Part shown: in pieces, positions 56,871 through 64,000 of the stretch
How the letters are laid out: each line of letters starts with the position of its first letter
How positions within the stretch are numbered: position 1 is the first letter of the stretch
DNA from: Alphaproteobacteria bacterium
Lineage (GTDB): Bacteria > Pseudomonadota > Alphaproteobacteria > Sphingomonadales > Kordiimonadaceae
Reading direction: 5' to 3'
Assembly: GCA_013372975.1 (NCBI GenBank)
Contig: JABXIS010000059.1
Span: 1 to 64,000, forward strand
DNA: 64,000 nt
Program-made: the position numbers and the translations under genes
Notes under the pieces: model-generated
The model's input: the letters and a program-made list of their open reading frames with translations, nothing else
Told to the model about the DNA's origin: nothing
Database searches by the model: none

Positions 56871-58154
56871 TCAATCTTCGCCCTTTTCTCGCGCGATCGC
56901 GCGCCAGCCGATATCGCGGCGGCAGAAACCACCCGGCCAATTGATAGTATCAACAGCTTCATAGGCAATTTTCTGGGCTTCCGTTACAGTTGCACCCTGC
57001 GCGGTAATGTTCAGGACACGGCCTCCGTTGGTAACCAGGATACCGTCTTCCAATTTGGTGCCAGCATGGAATACAGTGGCGCCCGTTTTACGTTCAGCAG
57101 CCTTCAGGCCACTAAGCTCTTCCCCTTTGTTGTATGCGCCAGGATAGCCCTTTGATGCCATCACTACAGTGAGGGCAACATTGTCGTTCCATTCTGCTGT
57201 GCAACCGTCAAGCTCGCCTTTGGCCGCCGCCACAAGAAGAGGCACAAAATCCGACGTCATGCGCGACATCAGTACTTGGCACTCTGGATCGCCAAAACGA
57301 ACATTATATTCGATCAGTTTTGGACCGTCGTTTGTGATCATCAGGCCTGCAAAAAACACCCCCTTGAAAGGGTGTCCCATGTCGGCCATTGCCTTAACTG
57401 TTGGAGTGATGATCTCATCCATCACGCGGGCACACAATTCATCTGTCATGACAGGCGCGGGGCTATAGGCCCCCATGCCGCCAGTGTTGGGGCCAGTGTC
57501 ACCTTCGCCTACAGCCTTGTGGTCCTGCGCGGTGGCGAGAGGAATAGTGTTTTCGCCGTCACATAGAACGAAGAAACTTGCTTCTTCCCCTGTCAGGAAT
57601 TCTTCCACAACGACTTCTGCACCAGCATCACCAAAAGCACCGCCGAAGATGTCGTCGATAGCAGTCAGGGCTTCATCAACTGTTTGGGCAAGGATCACGC
57701 CTTTACCTGCCGCAAGGCCATCAGCCTTAACAACAATCGGGGCGCCTTGCTTCTCTACATACGCCTTGGCATCTGACGCTTTTGCAAAGCGGCCATAAGC
57801 CGCTGTGGGGATGTCATATTTGGCGCAAACATCTTTGGTGAAGCCCTTTGAGCCTTCAAGCTGTGCCGCACCTGCCGTTGGGCCAAATGCAAGAATACTT
57901 TCTTCAGTCAACCGGTCCACAAGGCCTGCAACCAATGGATCCTCTGGGCCTACAACAACAAAATCGATAGCCATTTCGTTACAGAAGCTAATGACGCTGT
58001 CAAAATCTTTTGGGTCAAGTGAAACACAGGTTGCCACGTCCGCGATACCGCCGTTGCCGGGTGCGCAATAGAGAGTGTCGACCATTTGGCTTTGCGCAAT
58101 TTTCCAGCATAGGGCATGTTCGCGGCCACCCGAGCCGATGACGAGAATGTTCAT
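56871..58154 (-). CDS. purD: Phosphoribosylamine-glycine ligase
   Basis: A 427-residue ATP-grasp enzyme of purine synthesis that joins phosphoribosylamine and glycine. Family markers: [19 protein letters not shown] at the N-terminus, [18 protein letters not shown]-grasp [15 protein letters not shown], and [28 protein letters not shown] 58154 has GGAG 5 nt upstream and gives the usual length; the open frame upstream to 58346 is non-coding extension. It is divergent from xseA. Confidence 0.96.
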   Translation of the reverse strand: MNILVIGSGGREHALCWKIAQSQMVDTLYCAPGNGGIADVATCVSLDPKDFDSVISFCNEMAIDFVVVGPEDPLVAGLVDRLTEESILAFGPTAGAAQLEGSKGFTKDVCAKYDIPTAAYGRFAKASDAKAYVEKQGAPIVVKADGLAAGKGVILAQTVDEALTAIDDIFGGAFGDAGAEVVVEEFLTGEEASFFVLCDGENTIPLATAQDHKAVGEGDTGPNTGGMGAYSPAPVMTDELCARVMDEIITPTVKAMADMGHPFKGVFFAGLMITNDGPKLIEYNVRFGDPECQVLMSRMTSDFVPLLVAAAKGELDGCTAEWNDNVALTVVMASKGYPGAYNKGEELSGLKAAERKTGATVFHAGTKLEDGILVTNGGRVLNITAQGATVTEAQKIAYEAVDTINWPGGFCRRDIGWRAIAREKGED

Positions 58155-58275
58155 TTTTTCTCCAGTCACTTGATGGTTGCTTGAAGGCTGCCCCCTTGTA
58201 TCATAGGTTCCTGTGCACTCAAGCCTGAACTGATTTAATTTACAGGCCGAGCACGATAAGGGGAGCAACACGGCA

Positions 58276-59754
58276 ATGCCGAACAGCGATATGACCGATG
58301 ACGCAGAAAATTCAGCCGGCGGTGCGCGCAACTTGTTTGAATACACTGTGTCGGAACTGTCGGGCGCGCTGAAGCGCTCGGTAGAGGATCAGTTTGGCTA
58401 TGTGCGGGTTCGAGCGGAGCTTTCGGGCGTAAAGCGCCCAGGGTCAGGTCACCTGTATTTCACGCTGAAGGACGACAAAGCCGTGTTGGATGGTGTGTGT
58501 TGGCGTGGTGTGGCCCAACGATTTGCCTTTGTGCCCGAAGATGGCCTGGAAGTTATCTGTTCAGGAAAGCTGACAACCTATCCAGCCCGGTCCAAGTACC
58601 AGATGGTGGTGGACCATATGGAACCGGCGGGCGCTGGTGCCTTAATGGCACTTCTTGAAGAGCGTAAAAAGAAGCTTGCAGCGGAAGGCTTGTTTGATCC
58701 GGCGCGAAAAAAGCCAATCCCTTTCTTGCCAAAAGTGATCGGCGTGGTGACATCGCCTACCGGCGCAGTGATCCGGGATATTCTGCACAGGTTGAACGAC
58801 CGTTTTCCCCGTCATGTCATCGTATGGCCGGTACTTGTGCAAGGTGAAGGCGCTGCCGATCAGGTAGCGAAGGCCATTGAAGGCTTTAACGCAATTGACG
58901 GTTCGGGTGGTGTTCCCCGGCCAGATCTTTTGATCGTTGCCCGTGGCGGCGGCTCAATCGAAGACTTATGGTCCTTCAACGAAGAAGTGGTGGTGCGCGC
59001 TGCTGCGGCTAGTATGATTCCATTGATTTCGGCAGTTGGGCACGAAACCGATACCACGCTGATTGACTACGTGTCTGATTTGCGGGCACCGACCCCCACT
59101 GGGGCCGCGGAGAAGGCCGTACCTGTTCAGGAGGACCTGCGTTTCACAGTTGCTGATTTGGGGCGCAGGTTGGCTGGCCTGAGGGTTGCCATATTGCGTG
59201 ACAGAGAGGAGAGATTGCGCGGTTTGGCAAGGGGACTGCCAAGCCCGCGTGATATCCTGGGGCTTGCACAGCAACGTTTTGATGACCTGTCCGAGCGTTT
59301 GCCGAGAGGACTTGTCGCATCGGTGCAATTGAAAACCGGCCAATTGAACCGGTTGGTTGGTGGCCTGAGTGCGGGGCGCTTACGGCAACTTCTTTCTTTT
59401 CGGTTCAATCAGATGGAGGGGGCCGCCAACAGGCTTGCACCTGCATATGAAAGAAAGCTTCAAAGCCTTTCAGACAGGCTTGCAGCCAGTGGTCGTATGC
59501 TCGACAGTCTGAGCTATGAGCGTGTGTTGGAGCGTGGCTACGCATTTGTGGAAAATGAGCAGGGCAAGCCCGTTTCGCGTGCTGCCAATCTCACATCTGG
59601 AGACAAGGTCAAGGTTCATTTTGCAGATGGTGGCCTTGATATGACTGTATTGGATGGGGACAATCCGCAGCCGAAATCCATTCAAAAGCCCGACCCCAAG
59701 CCTTCCACGAGGAAGAAAGTGAAACCAGACGACAGGCAAGGCAGTCTGCTGTAG
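58276..59754 (+). CDS. xseA: Exodeoxyribonuclease VII large subunit
   Basis: A 492-residue nuclease subunit. An N-terminal OB-fold ([27 protein letters not shown]) is followed by the catalytic domain ([22 protein letters not shown]-like segment, [44 protein letters not shown]) and a coiled-coil C-terminus. It degrades single-stranded DNA together with XseB, whose gene is not here. It is divergent from purD, an arrangement common in alphaproteobacteria. An in-frame ATG at 58291 is an alternative start. Confidence 0.96.
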   Translation: MPNSDMTDDAENSAGGARNLFEYTVSELSGALKRSVEDQFGYVRVRAELSGVKRPGSGHLYFTLKDDKAVLDGVCWRGVAQRFAFVPEDGLEVICSGKLTTYPARSKYQMVVDHMEPAGAGALMALLEERKKKLAAEGLFDPARKKPIPFLPKVIGVVTSPTGAVIRDILHRLNDRFPRHVIVWPVLVQGEGAADQVAKAIEGFNAIDGSGGVPRPDLLIVARGGGSIEDLWSFNEEVVVRAAAASMIPLISAVGHETDTTLIDYVSDLRAPTPTGAAEKAVPVQEDLRFTVADLGRRLAGLRVAILRDREERLRGLARGLPSPRDILGLAQQRFDDLSERLPRGLVASVQLKTGQLNRLVGGLSAGRLRQLLSFRFNQMEGAANRLAPAYERKLQSLSDRLAASGRMLDSLSYERVLERGYAFVENEQGKPVSRAANLTSGDKVKVHFADGGLDMTVLDGDNPQPKSIQKPDPKPSTRKKVKPDDRQGSLL

Positions 59755-59787
59755 CAGTTTACCTGCCGCAATTTTGCCGCCTTCCAG

Positions 59788-60630
59788 ATGGAAAAGAAAA
59801 CCATGATCAAGATTGCCAATATTGTGATTGCCTGCCTTGGCGCCTTTCTTCTCTCCTCTATGGCTTCGACCGTGGATCTGAAGGGGGATATCGCCCAGGG
59901 AGGGCTCGTTTGGGGGAAGGTCTCGCCAGGCAGTGAAATCACGTTGGACGGCGTATCCGTGAAGGTGGGTAGTGAAGGCCATTTTGTTTTTGGATTTGGC
60001 CGGGACGCACAGCCGACAGCAGCGCTGGTCGTTTTGCATCGCGATGGTTCTACCGAAAAACGTACGCTCAAAATCGCCAGTCGCACATTCGATATCGAAC
60101 GGGTTGATGGGCTTCCGCCAAAAACCGTTACGCCCCCAATGGAGTGGCGGGAACGGCGAAAGAAGGAAACAGGAAAAGTTCGCGAAGCTCGTTCGCACCT
60201 TGCGGACAATATGCATTGGAGTAGGGGGTTTATAAAGCCAGCCGAAGGCCGGTTTTCTGGATTTTATGGCAGCCAGCGCATTCTCAACGGCAAACCTCGT
60301 AGCCCACATTACGGATTGGATATTGCGGGTCCAACCGGAACACCTATATATGCCCCTGCAGGTGGGGTTATCCGCCTAGCAGTGCCGGATTTCCTGCTGG
60401 AAGGCGGGATCGTGATTATCGATCATGGCTTTGGTGTGACATCCACGCTCTTTCATATGAACAGTGTGGATGTTGAAGAAGGAACATGGGTGCATCAGGG
60501 GGATCAGATTGGAACAATTGGCGCTACAGGTCGTGCCAGTGGTCCGCACGTAGATTGGCGTGTGAATTGGCAAAATGTGCGCCTTGACCCGCTCTTATTA
60601 ATAAAAAATGACAGTGAGAAACAACAATGA
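59788..60630 (+). CDS. Secreted M23 family peptidoglycan endopeptidase
   Basis: A 280-residue periplasmic protein with a signal peptide (IANIVIACLGAFLLSSMAS), a beta-rich N-terminal domain and a C-terminal LytM/M23 domain: SPHYGLDIAGPTGTPIYAPAGGVI (HxxxD), IVIIDHGFGVTSTLFHM, GDQIGTIGATGRASGPHVDWRVNW. The usual HxH has Asp in place of the second His (PHVDW), a variant I recall in some alphaproteobacterial members. It should cut peptidoglycan cross-links or regulate such cutting. ATG 59803 is an alternative start. It overlaps the TorF gene by 4 bp. Confidence 0.9.
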   Translation: MEKKTMIKIANIVIACLGAFLLSSMASTVDLKGDIAQGGLVWGKVSPGSEITLDGVSVKVGSEGHFVFGFGRDAQPTAALVVLHRDGSTEKRTLKIASRTFDIERVDGLPPKTVTPPMEWRERRKKETGKVREARSHLADNMHWSRGFIKPAEGRFSGFYGSQRILNGKPRSPHYGLDIAGPTGTPIYAPAGGVIRLAVPDFLLEGGIVIIDHGFGVTSTLFHMNSVDVEEGTWVHQGDQIGTIGATGRASGPHVDWRVNWQNVRLDPLLLIKNDSEKQQ

Positions 60631-61313
60631 TGAAACAAGTGTTTATTGGCTCGTTTGCTCTTTGCGCCTTCGCGATGCCTGCGGCTGCTCAGGATGATGG
60701 TGGCCTCGCCATTGATGGATACGTCGGTGTTGTAAGCGACTTTCGTGATAGAGGGCTTAGCCTGTCTGACAAAGATCCCGCTGTTGTGGCGTCAGTTGGG
60801 GCTTTCGCGGATAGCGGCTTCTACGGGGGCGTTGTCGGCGCTTACTTCGACGGTACTGTTGGAGCGGACACCAAACTGGAGTTCTATGGCGGCTATCAGA
60901 TCGACAAGGGTGATTATATTTATGACTTTTCCGTGGAACTGGATACCTATCATGGAGAAGGCAGTAGCGATTTGTTCCCGGAGTTCAAGGCAAGTGTTGC
61001 ACGAGATTTTGGCTTGGCTTTCGTACGGGCAGGTGCAGCCTATGCGCCCGATGGCCGCTGGAACCTGCCTGACAATGACAGCCTCTATATCTTTACAGAT
61101 CTGGAGGTACCGGTGCCAACGATGCCGGAACTCACCCTGATTGGTCGGATTGGCCATGATTTCCGGCAAGACAGATCTAATCTTTGGGATTGGGGAATCG
61201 GACTTAGCGCATTTATCAATCAAGTTGAAGTGAGCTTGATGTATGAAAATAGTTCACTGGACCACAGCGCAGGAGATGGCCGGCTTGTGCTTGGGGCACG
61301 GCTATATTTCTAG
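60627..61313 (+). CDS. TorF family putative outer membrane porin
   Basis: A 228-residue protein with a signal peptide (ending PAAAQDD). It is a beta-barrel of the TorF/Gcw_chp family: GYVGVVSDFRDRGLSLSDKDPAV at the N-terminus is the hallmark, followed by paired strands and a C-terminal Phe (LGARLYF). It probably admits small solutes. It overlaps the stop of the M23 gene (ATGATGA), so both are translated together. Confidence 0.88.
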   Translation: MMKQVFIGSFALCAFAMPAAAQDDGGLAIDGYVGVVSDFRDRGLSLSDKDPAVVASVGAFADSGFYGGVVGAYFDGTVGADTKLEFYGGYQIDKGDYIYDFSVELDTYHGEGSSDLFPEFKASVARDFGLAFVRAGAAYAPDGRWNLPDNDSLYIFTDLEVPVPTMPELTLIGRIGHDFRQDRSNLWDWGIGLSAFINQVEVSLMYENSSLDHSAGDGRLVLGARLYF

Positions 61314-61363
61314 ACCTTTCTGCAAGAAACAAAATGGATGAGCCGCGAAGTGGTTGGCGCGGC

Positions 61364-63490
61364 CTATGACTTGATTGCTGGCAAGGTCCGATTTGGCGGA
61401 AAACGAAGGACAATGGTTGTGCCGACGCCTTTCTCAGACAGGATTTTCAACGTGCCGCCATGCAATTCCATCAAACTTTTCACCAGCGGGAGGCCCAGGC
61501 CGGTACCTTCATGACTGCGGGTCATCGTTGTTCCGGCCTGACCAAAAGGTGTGAGTGCGATCCCGACTTCTTCCTTGGTCATGCCAATGCCATTATCCTC
61601 AACTTCTACTGTCAGACAGTTGTCGTCATCCAGTATGCTGCGAAGCTGAATTCGGCCACCGTCATCGGTGAATTTTGTCGCATTACCTACAACATTCAAC
61701 AGCACCTGTTTAAAGAGCCTTCTGTCGCCATGAAGGATTGGCAGGTCTTTGGGTGACTGGCTTGTCATGGTGATTTTTTTGCGGTCACAGCGCGGCATCA
61801 TCAAGGTTCGAACGTCATCCAGTAAATCGGGAATGACGACGGGTTGTTCACGCAGGACGAGACGGCCTGACTCGATTTTCGAAAGATCGAGAATATCATT
61901 GATGATATCCAACAGCAGTCGTCCGCTTTCATTTATATGGCAAACATATTCTTCATACTGTTTTGCCCCCAACTTGCCGAACACCTTCTGTTCCATCATT
62001 TCAGAGAAGCCAAGAATTGCATTCAAAGGGGTTCTCAGTTCGTGGCTCATGTTTGCGAGAAATTCAGATTTTGCCTGATTGGCCATCTCTGCATTCTGCA
62101 TGCTGCGTGTCAGGGCCTTTGTGTGCCGGCGCTGCATAAGAAGCAATGTGACTGAGGCAACGGATACCAAAGCTACAAGAGCGATAGCTAGCCGAAAGTA
62201 AGCTTGTTCTGCCGCTTCAAGTGCTTGTTCAGCCTTCTGTTTGGCAAGCATCGTTTCAAGGCTGCCGCGAAGATCTGTAATGCTGCTTTGGAAGTCCTCA
62301 AACTGGCTATTCAGTAGTGCTCTGCGTGCCTTATTCAGAACCTGAAATGCCTCTTCATACTTGCCTTCGGCATTCAGGATATAGGCCGTTGTCAGCATAT
62401 TGCTGCCGGACTCTTCCATCTCATAATCCGGGTGTTCCTGATAGAATGCTGCGACCTTCTGTTGATAAGATCTGGCGATATCCGCCTGTCCGAGACGGGC
62501 GTGATTTATGGCGAGCAGGTCATAGAGGGAAATGTCGAACCCCGGGTCGCTGGAATATTGCGAGATCGCTTCGGTCGCAAGCGCAATACTTTCCTCGAAG
62601 TTTTCTTCGTCATAGGCAATCCAGGCAAGTCCGAACAATACGTAATAGCGCCCCATCTCCCTGCCAGTTTGGGTAATGACCGTTTCAAGCGCCTTGTAGA
62701 ACTGTTTCGCAAGGTCGTTTTCTTTGATGTTGTTCAGCGTGGATGCGATGTTGAACAGGGCAGACTCTCGATCAAACGCAATGCCTTCTTTCTCGGATAG
62801 TTCAAGCGCTTGAGCATAGTTTTCGATAATTTCATTGATCTCATCCACCCCGGTGTACGTGTAGGCCAAGGTTAGATAGGCAAGCATCCGCATGCGGTTG
62901 CCACGGCGGGTGTTGGGCAGGGTTATCGCGCCTTGCGCCATCGTGGAAAGCCCCTCTACCACCGAACCGAGCTCAGGCCCAAGGATGGCCAGGGACGAGT
63001 CAGCAAAGAAAACACCATATTGGTCCCCTTGACTGAGCGCCATTCCACGCATTTCCTGCATTAATTTCTGGGCTTCGAAAAGCTGTCCGGTTAACGAAAG
63101 ATAGTTGGCGTAAGCAATTTCGCCATACAGCTTCAGTTCGGGGTCATCTACTTGTTCATGAAGAACGCGAGCTTTTCCAGCGGCTTCCTCAAGTCGTTCA
63201 GGGTCGGCGATGTCTACATAGTGGAATATCAGCTCTTTAAGAATTTCGGCCTGATCGGATGGCGGCAAATTATTTTCGAGGCGCGCCCTTAGAAGCGCGA
63301 TATGCAAGTGGGCGTCTGAACTTTTGGCGGCCACAATTGCAGGCAGTATCTCTAACGCCCTTTCGCGCGCTTCTGCACTGAGTTTCCCTGCGGCAAAGCT
63401 GGCCTGGGCTATCAGGCAAACGCCAAAACACGACACGAGCACAAAGCGAATGACTCGACCCGACAGGGAAATACTGTGCGCCTGGTTCAT
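61364..63490 (-). CDS. Histidine kinase with periplasmic TPR sensor
   Basis: A 708-residue kinase. A signal-anchor ([21 protein letters not shown]) is followed by a ~380-residue TPR-type helical domain, a TM segment ([21 protein letters not shown], about 428-448), HisKA with [21 protein letters not shown] and HATPase ([24 protein letters not shown]). No receiver or partner regulator is next to it. GAGGAATC precedes the start. The kinase half resembles the PAS kinase at 55228, so the two may share a partner. Confidence 0.93.
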   Translation of the reverse strand: MNQAHSISLSGRVIRFVLVSCFGVCLIAQASFAAGKLSAEARERALEILPAIVAAKSSDAHLHIALLRARLENNLPPSDQAEILKELIFHYVDIADPERLEEAAGKARVLHEQVDDPELKLYGEIAYANYLSLTGQLFEAQKLMQEMRGMALSQGDQYGVFFADSSLAILGPELGSVVEGLSTMAQGAITLPNTRRGNRMRMLAYLTLAYTYTGVDEINEIIENYAQALELSEKEGIAFDRESALFNIASTLNNIKENDLAKQFYKALETVITQTGREMGRYYVLFGLAWIAYDEENFEESIALATEAISQYSSDPGFDISLYDLLAINHARLGQADIARSYQQKVAAFYQEHPDYEMEESGSNMLTTAYILNAEGKYEEAFQVLNKARRALLNSQFEDFQSSITDLRGSLETMLAKQKAEQALEAAEQAYFRLAIALVALVSVASVTLLLMQRRHTKALTRSMQNAEMANQAKSEFLANMSHELRTPLNAILGFSEMMEQKVFGKLGAKQYEEYVCHINESGRLLLDIINDILDLSKIESGRLVLREQPVVIPDLLDDVRTLMMPRCDRKKITMTSQSPKDLPILHGDRRLFKQVLLNVVGNATKFTDDGGRIQLRSILDDDNCLTVEVEDNGIGMTKEEVGIALTPFGQAGTTMTRSHEGTGLGLPLVKSLMELHGGTLKILSEKGVGTTIVLRFPPNRTLPAIKS

Positions 63491-63587
63491 GATTCCTCAA
63501 TTTTCCTTATGGAAACACCCTTTATATACCTACATACACCATAAAAAGGAAATTGAAGGTTAACGGCGGGCAGGCAGATTCTATTCT

Positions 63588-64000
63588 TTAGGCTGCCACG
63601 TGGCACCATTCTGCAAGGGCGGGTTCGACACGTTCCATGATGGCTTGCCGCAACAAAGGCCCGCTAGCAACAATATGGTCGTGCAGTGGTTTCTTGCGAT
63701 TGAAAACCAGGCTTTTGCCCGTGCCTGTGGTAAGGTGCCCTCCTGCCTCTGACAGTATCAGGTCGGCTGCGGCGACATCCCAATCGTTCTTTGGGCGGAG
63801 AGTCACGCAGCAATCAAACTGGCCATCTGCAATCTGGCATATTCTCAGGGCAATCGAATTCGCTTGTTCCGTATGCATGCTGTCGGGCCACGGTACTGGC
63901 CACAGTTTCTTTGATTTGAAGGCATCGGGATCGCCCATCATGCGAGACAGGTTGATATTCGCCTGTTCGCTCACGGAAATATTCAATCCGTTCTTGGTCG
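63588..64000 (-). CDS. Inositol monophosphatase family protein (partial, 5' end outside window)
   Basis: The C-terminal ~136 residues of an inositol-monophosphatase/CysQ-like enzyme; the frame stays open past base 64000. Visible family motifs: SIALRICQIADGQFDCCVTLRPKNDWDVAAADLILSEAGG, where the Asp of NDWDVAA is a metal/substrate ligand, then an IVASGP segment. It could be SuhB-like, CysQ-like or a related phosphatase; the decisive N-terminal motifs are outside. The 97 bp between it and the TPR kinase hold no further feature. Confidence 0.85.
   Translation of the reverse strand, partial: TKNGLNISVSEQANINLSRMMGDPDAFKSKKLWPVPWPDSMHTEQANSIALRICQIADGQFDCCVTLRPKNDWDVAAADLILSEAGGHLTTGTGKSLVFNRKKPLHDHIVASGPLLRQAIMERVEPALAEWCHVAA

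Overview
The window looks like chromosomal DNA of a Gram-negative, probably marine alphaproteobacterium. The signs are moderate GC, a TorF-type porin, purD and xseA back to back, GcvA-like LysR control of glutaryl-CoA dehydrogenase, a cobalamin riboswitch before btuFCD-cobQ, many autotransporter/RTX surface proteins, and histidine kinases without receivers. Kordiimonadales or a relative is my guess from gene content only. No tRNA, rRNA, insertion sequence, integrase, CRISPR array or prophage was seen.

Layout. 1-8 kb: the 3' end of a giant VCBS/cadherin/RTX adhesin (open at the left edge), a MerR regulator with its own dyad promoter, a small secreted unknown, a signal-peptidase-like S26 protein and a serralysin-type RTX metalloprotease. 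8-17 kb: a membrane LytTR regulator divergent from an acyltransferase-3, a classical autotransporter, then a tight three-gene operon (NeuD-like acyltransferase, BKACE/DUF849 enzyme, HMW1C-like GT41 glycosyltransferase). This operon is the best candidate here for an undescribed system, possibly glycosylation of surface protein. 17-20.5 kb: an ACT-domain protein divergent from an Lrp regulator, then a coupled chemoreceptor and Tsx-like channel. 20.5-25.1 kb: a riboswitch-led B12 uptake and cobyric acid synthase operon. 25-30 kb: TRIC channel, TetR divergent from GST-cupin with paired operators, DUF2855 protein, MscS channel. 30-37 kb: M13 peptidase lipoprotein, Sel1 lipoprotein, DUF3604-parvulin-HupE/UreJ operon. 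36.5-40 kb: LysR, glutaryl-CoA dehydrogenase and CoA-transferase (glutarate catabolism). 40-46 kb: subtilisin autotransporter lipoprotein, secreted YHS-VOC pair, K+ channel with a zinc-ribbon tail, gamma-glutamyltransferase. 46-55 kb: RND pump with adaptor, then an ABC-FtsX-HlyD exporter. 55-64 kb: PAS histidine kinase, purD, xseA, M23 endopeptidase, TorF porin, TPR histidine kinase, and the 3' part of an inositol-monophosphatase-family gene cut by the right edge.

The window is rich in cell-surface and envelope functions: two RTX proteins, two autotransporters, two exporters, several porins and periplasmic proteases. No type I secretion genes are present, so export of the RTX proteins must depend on genes elsewhere. 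Product calls rest on motif recognition by eye. Starts were moved from the longest frame where a Shine-Dalgarno-like sequence or signal peptide favours an internal start.
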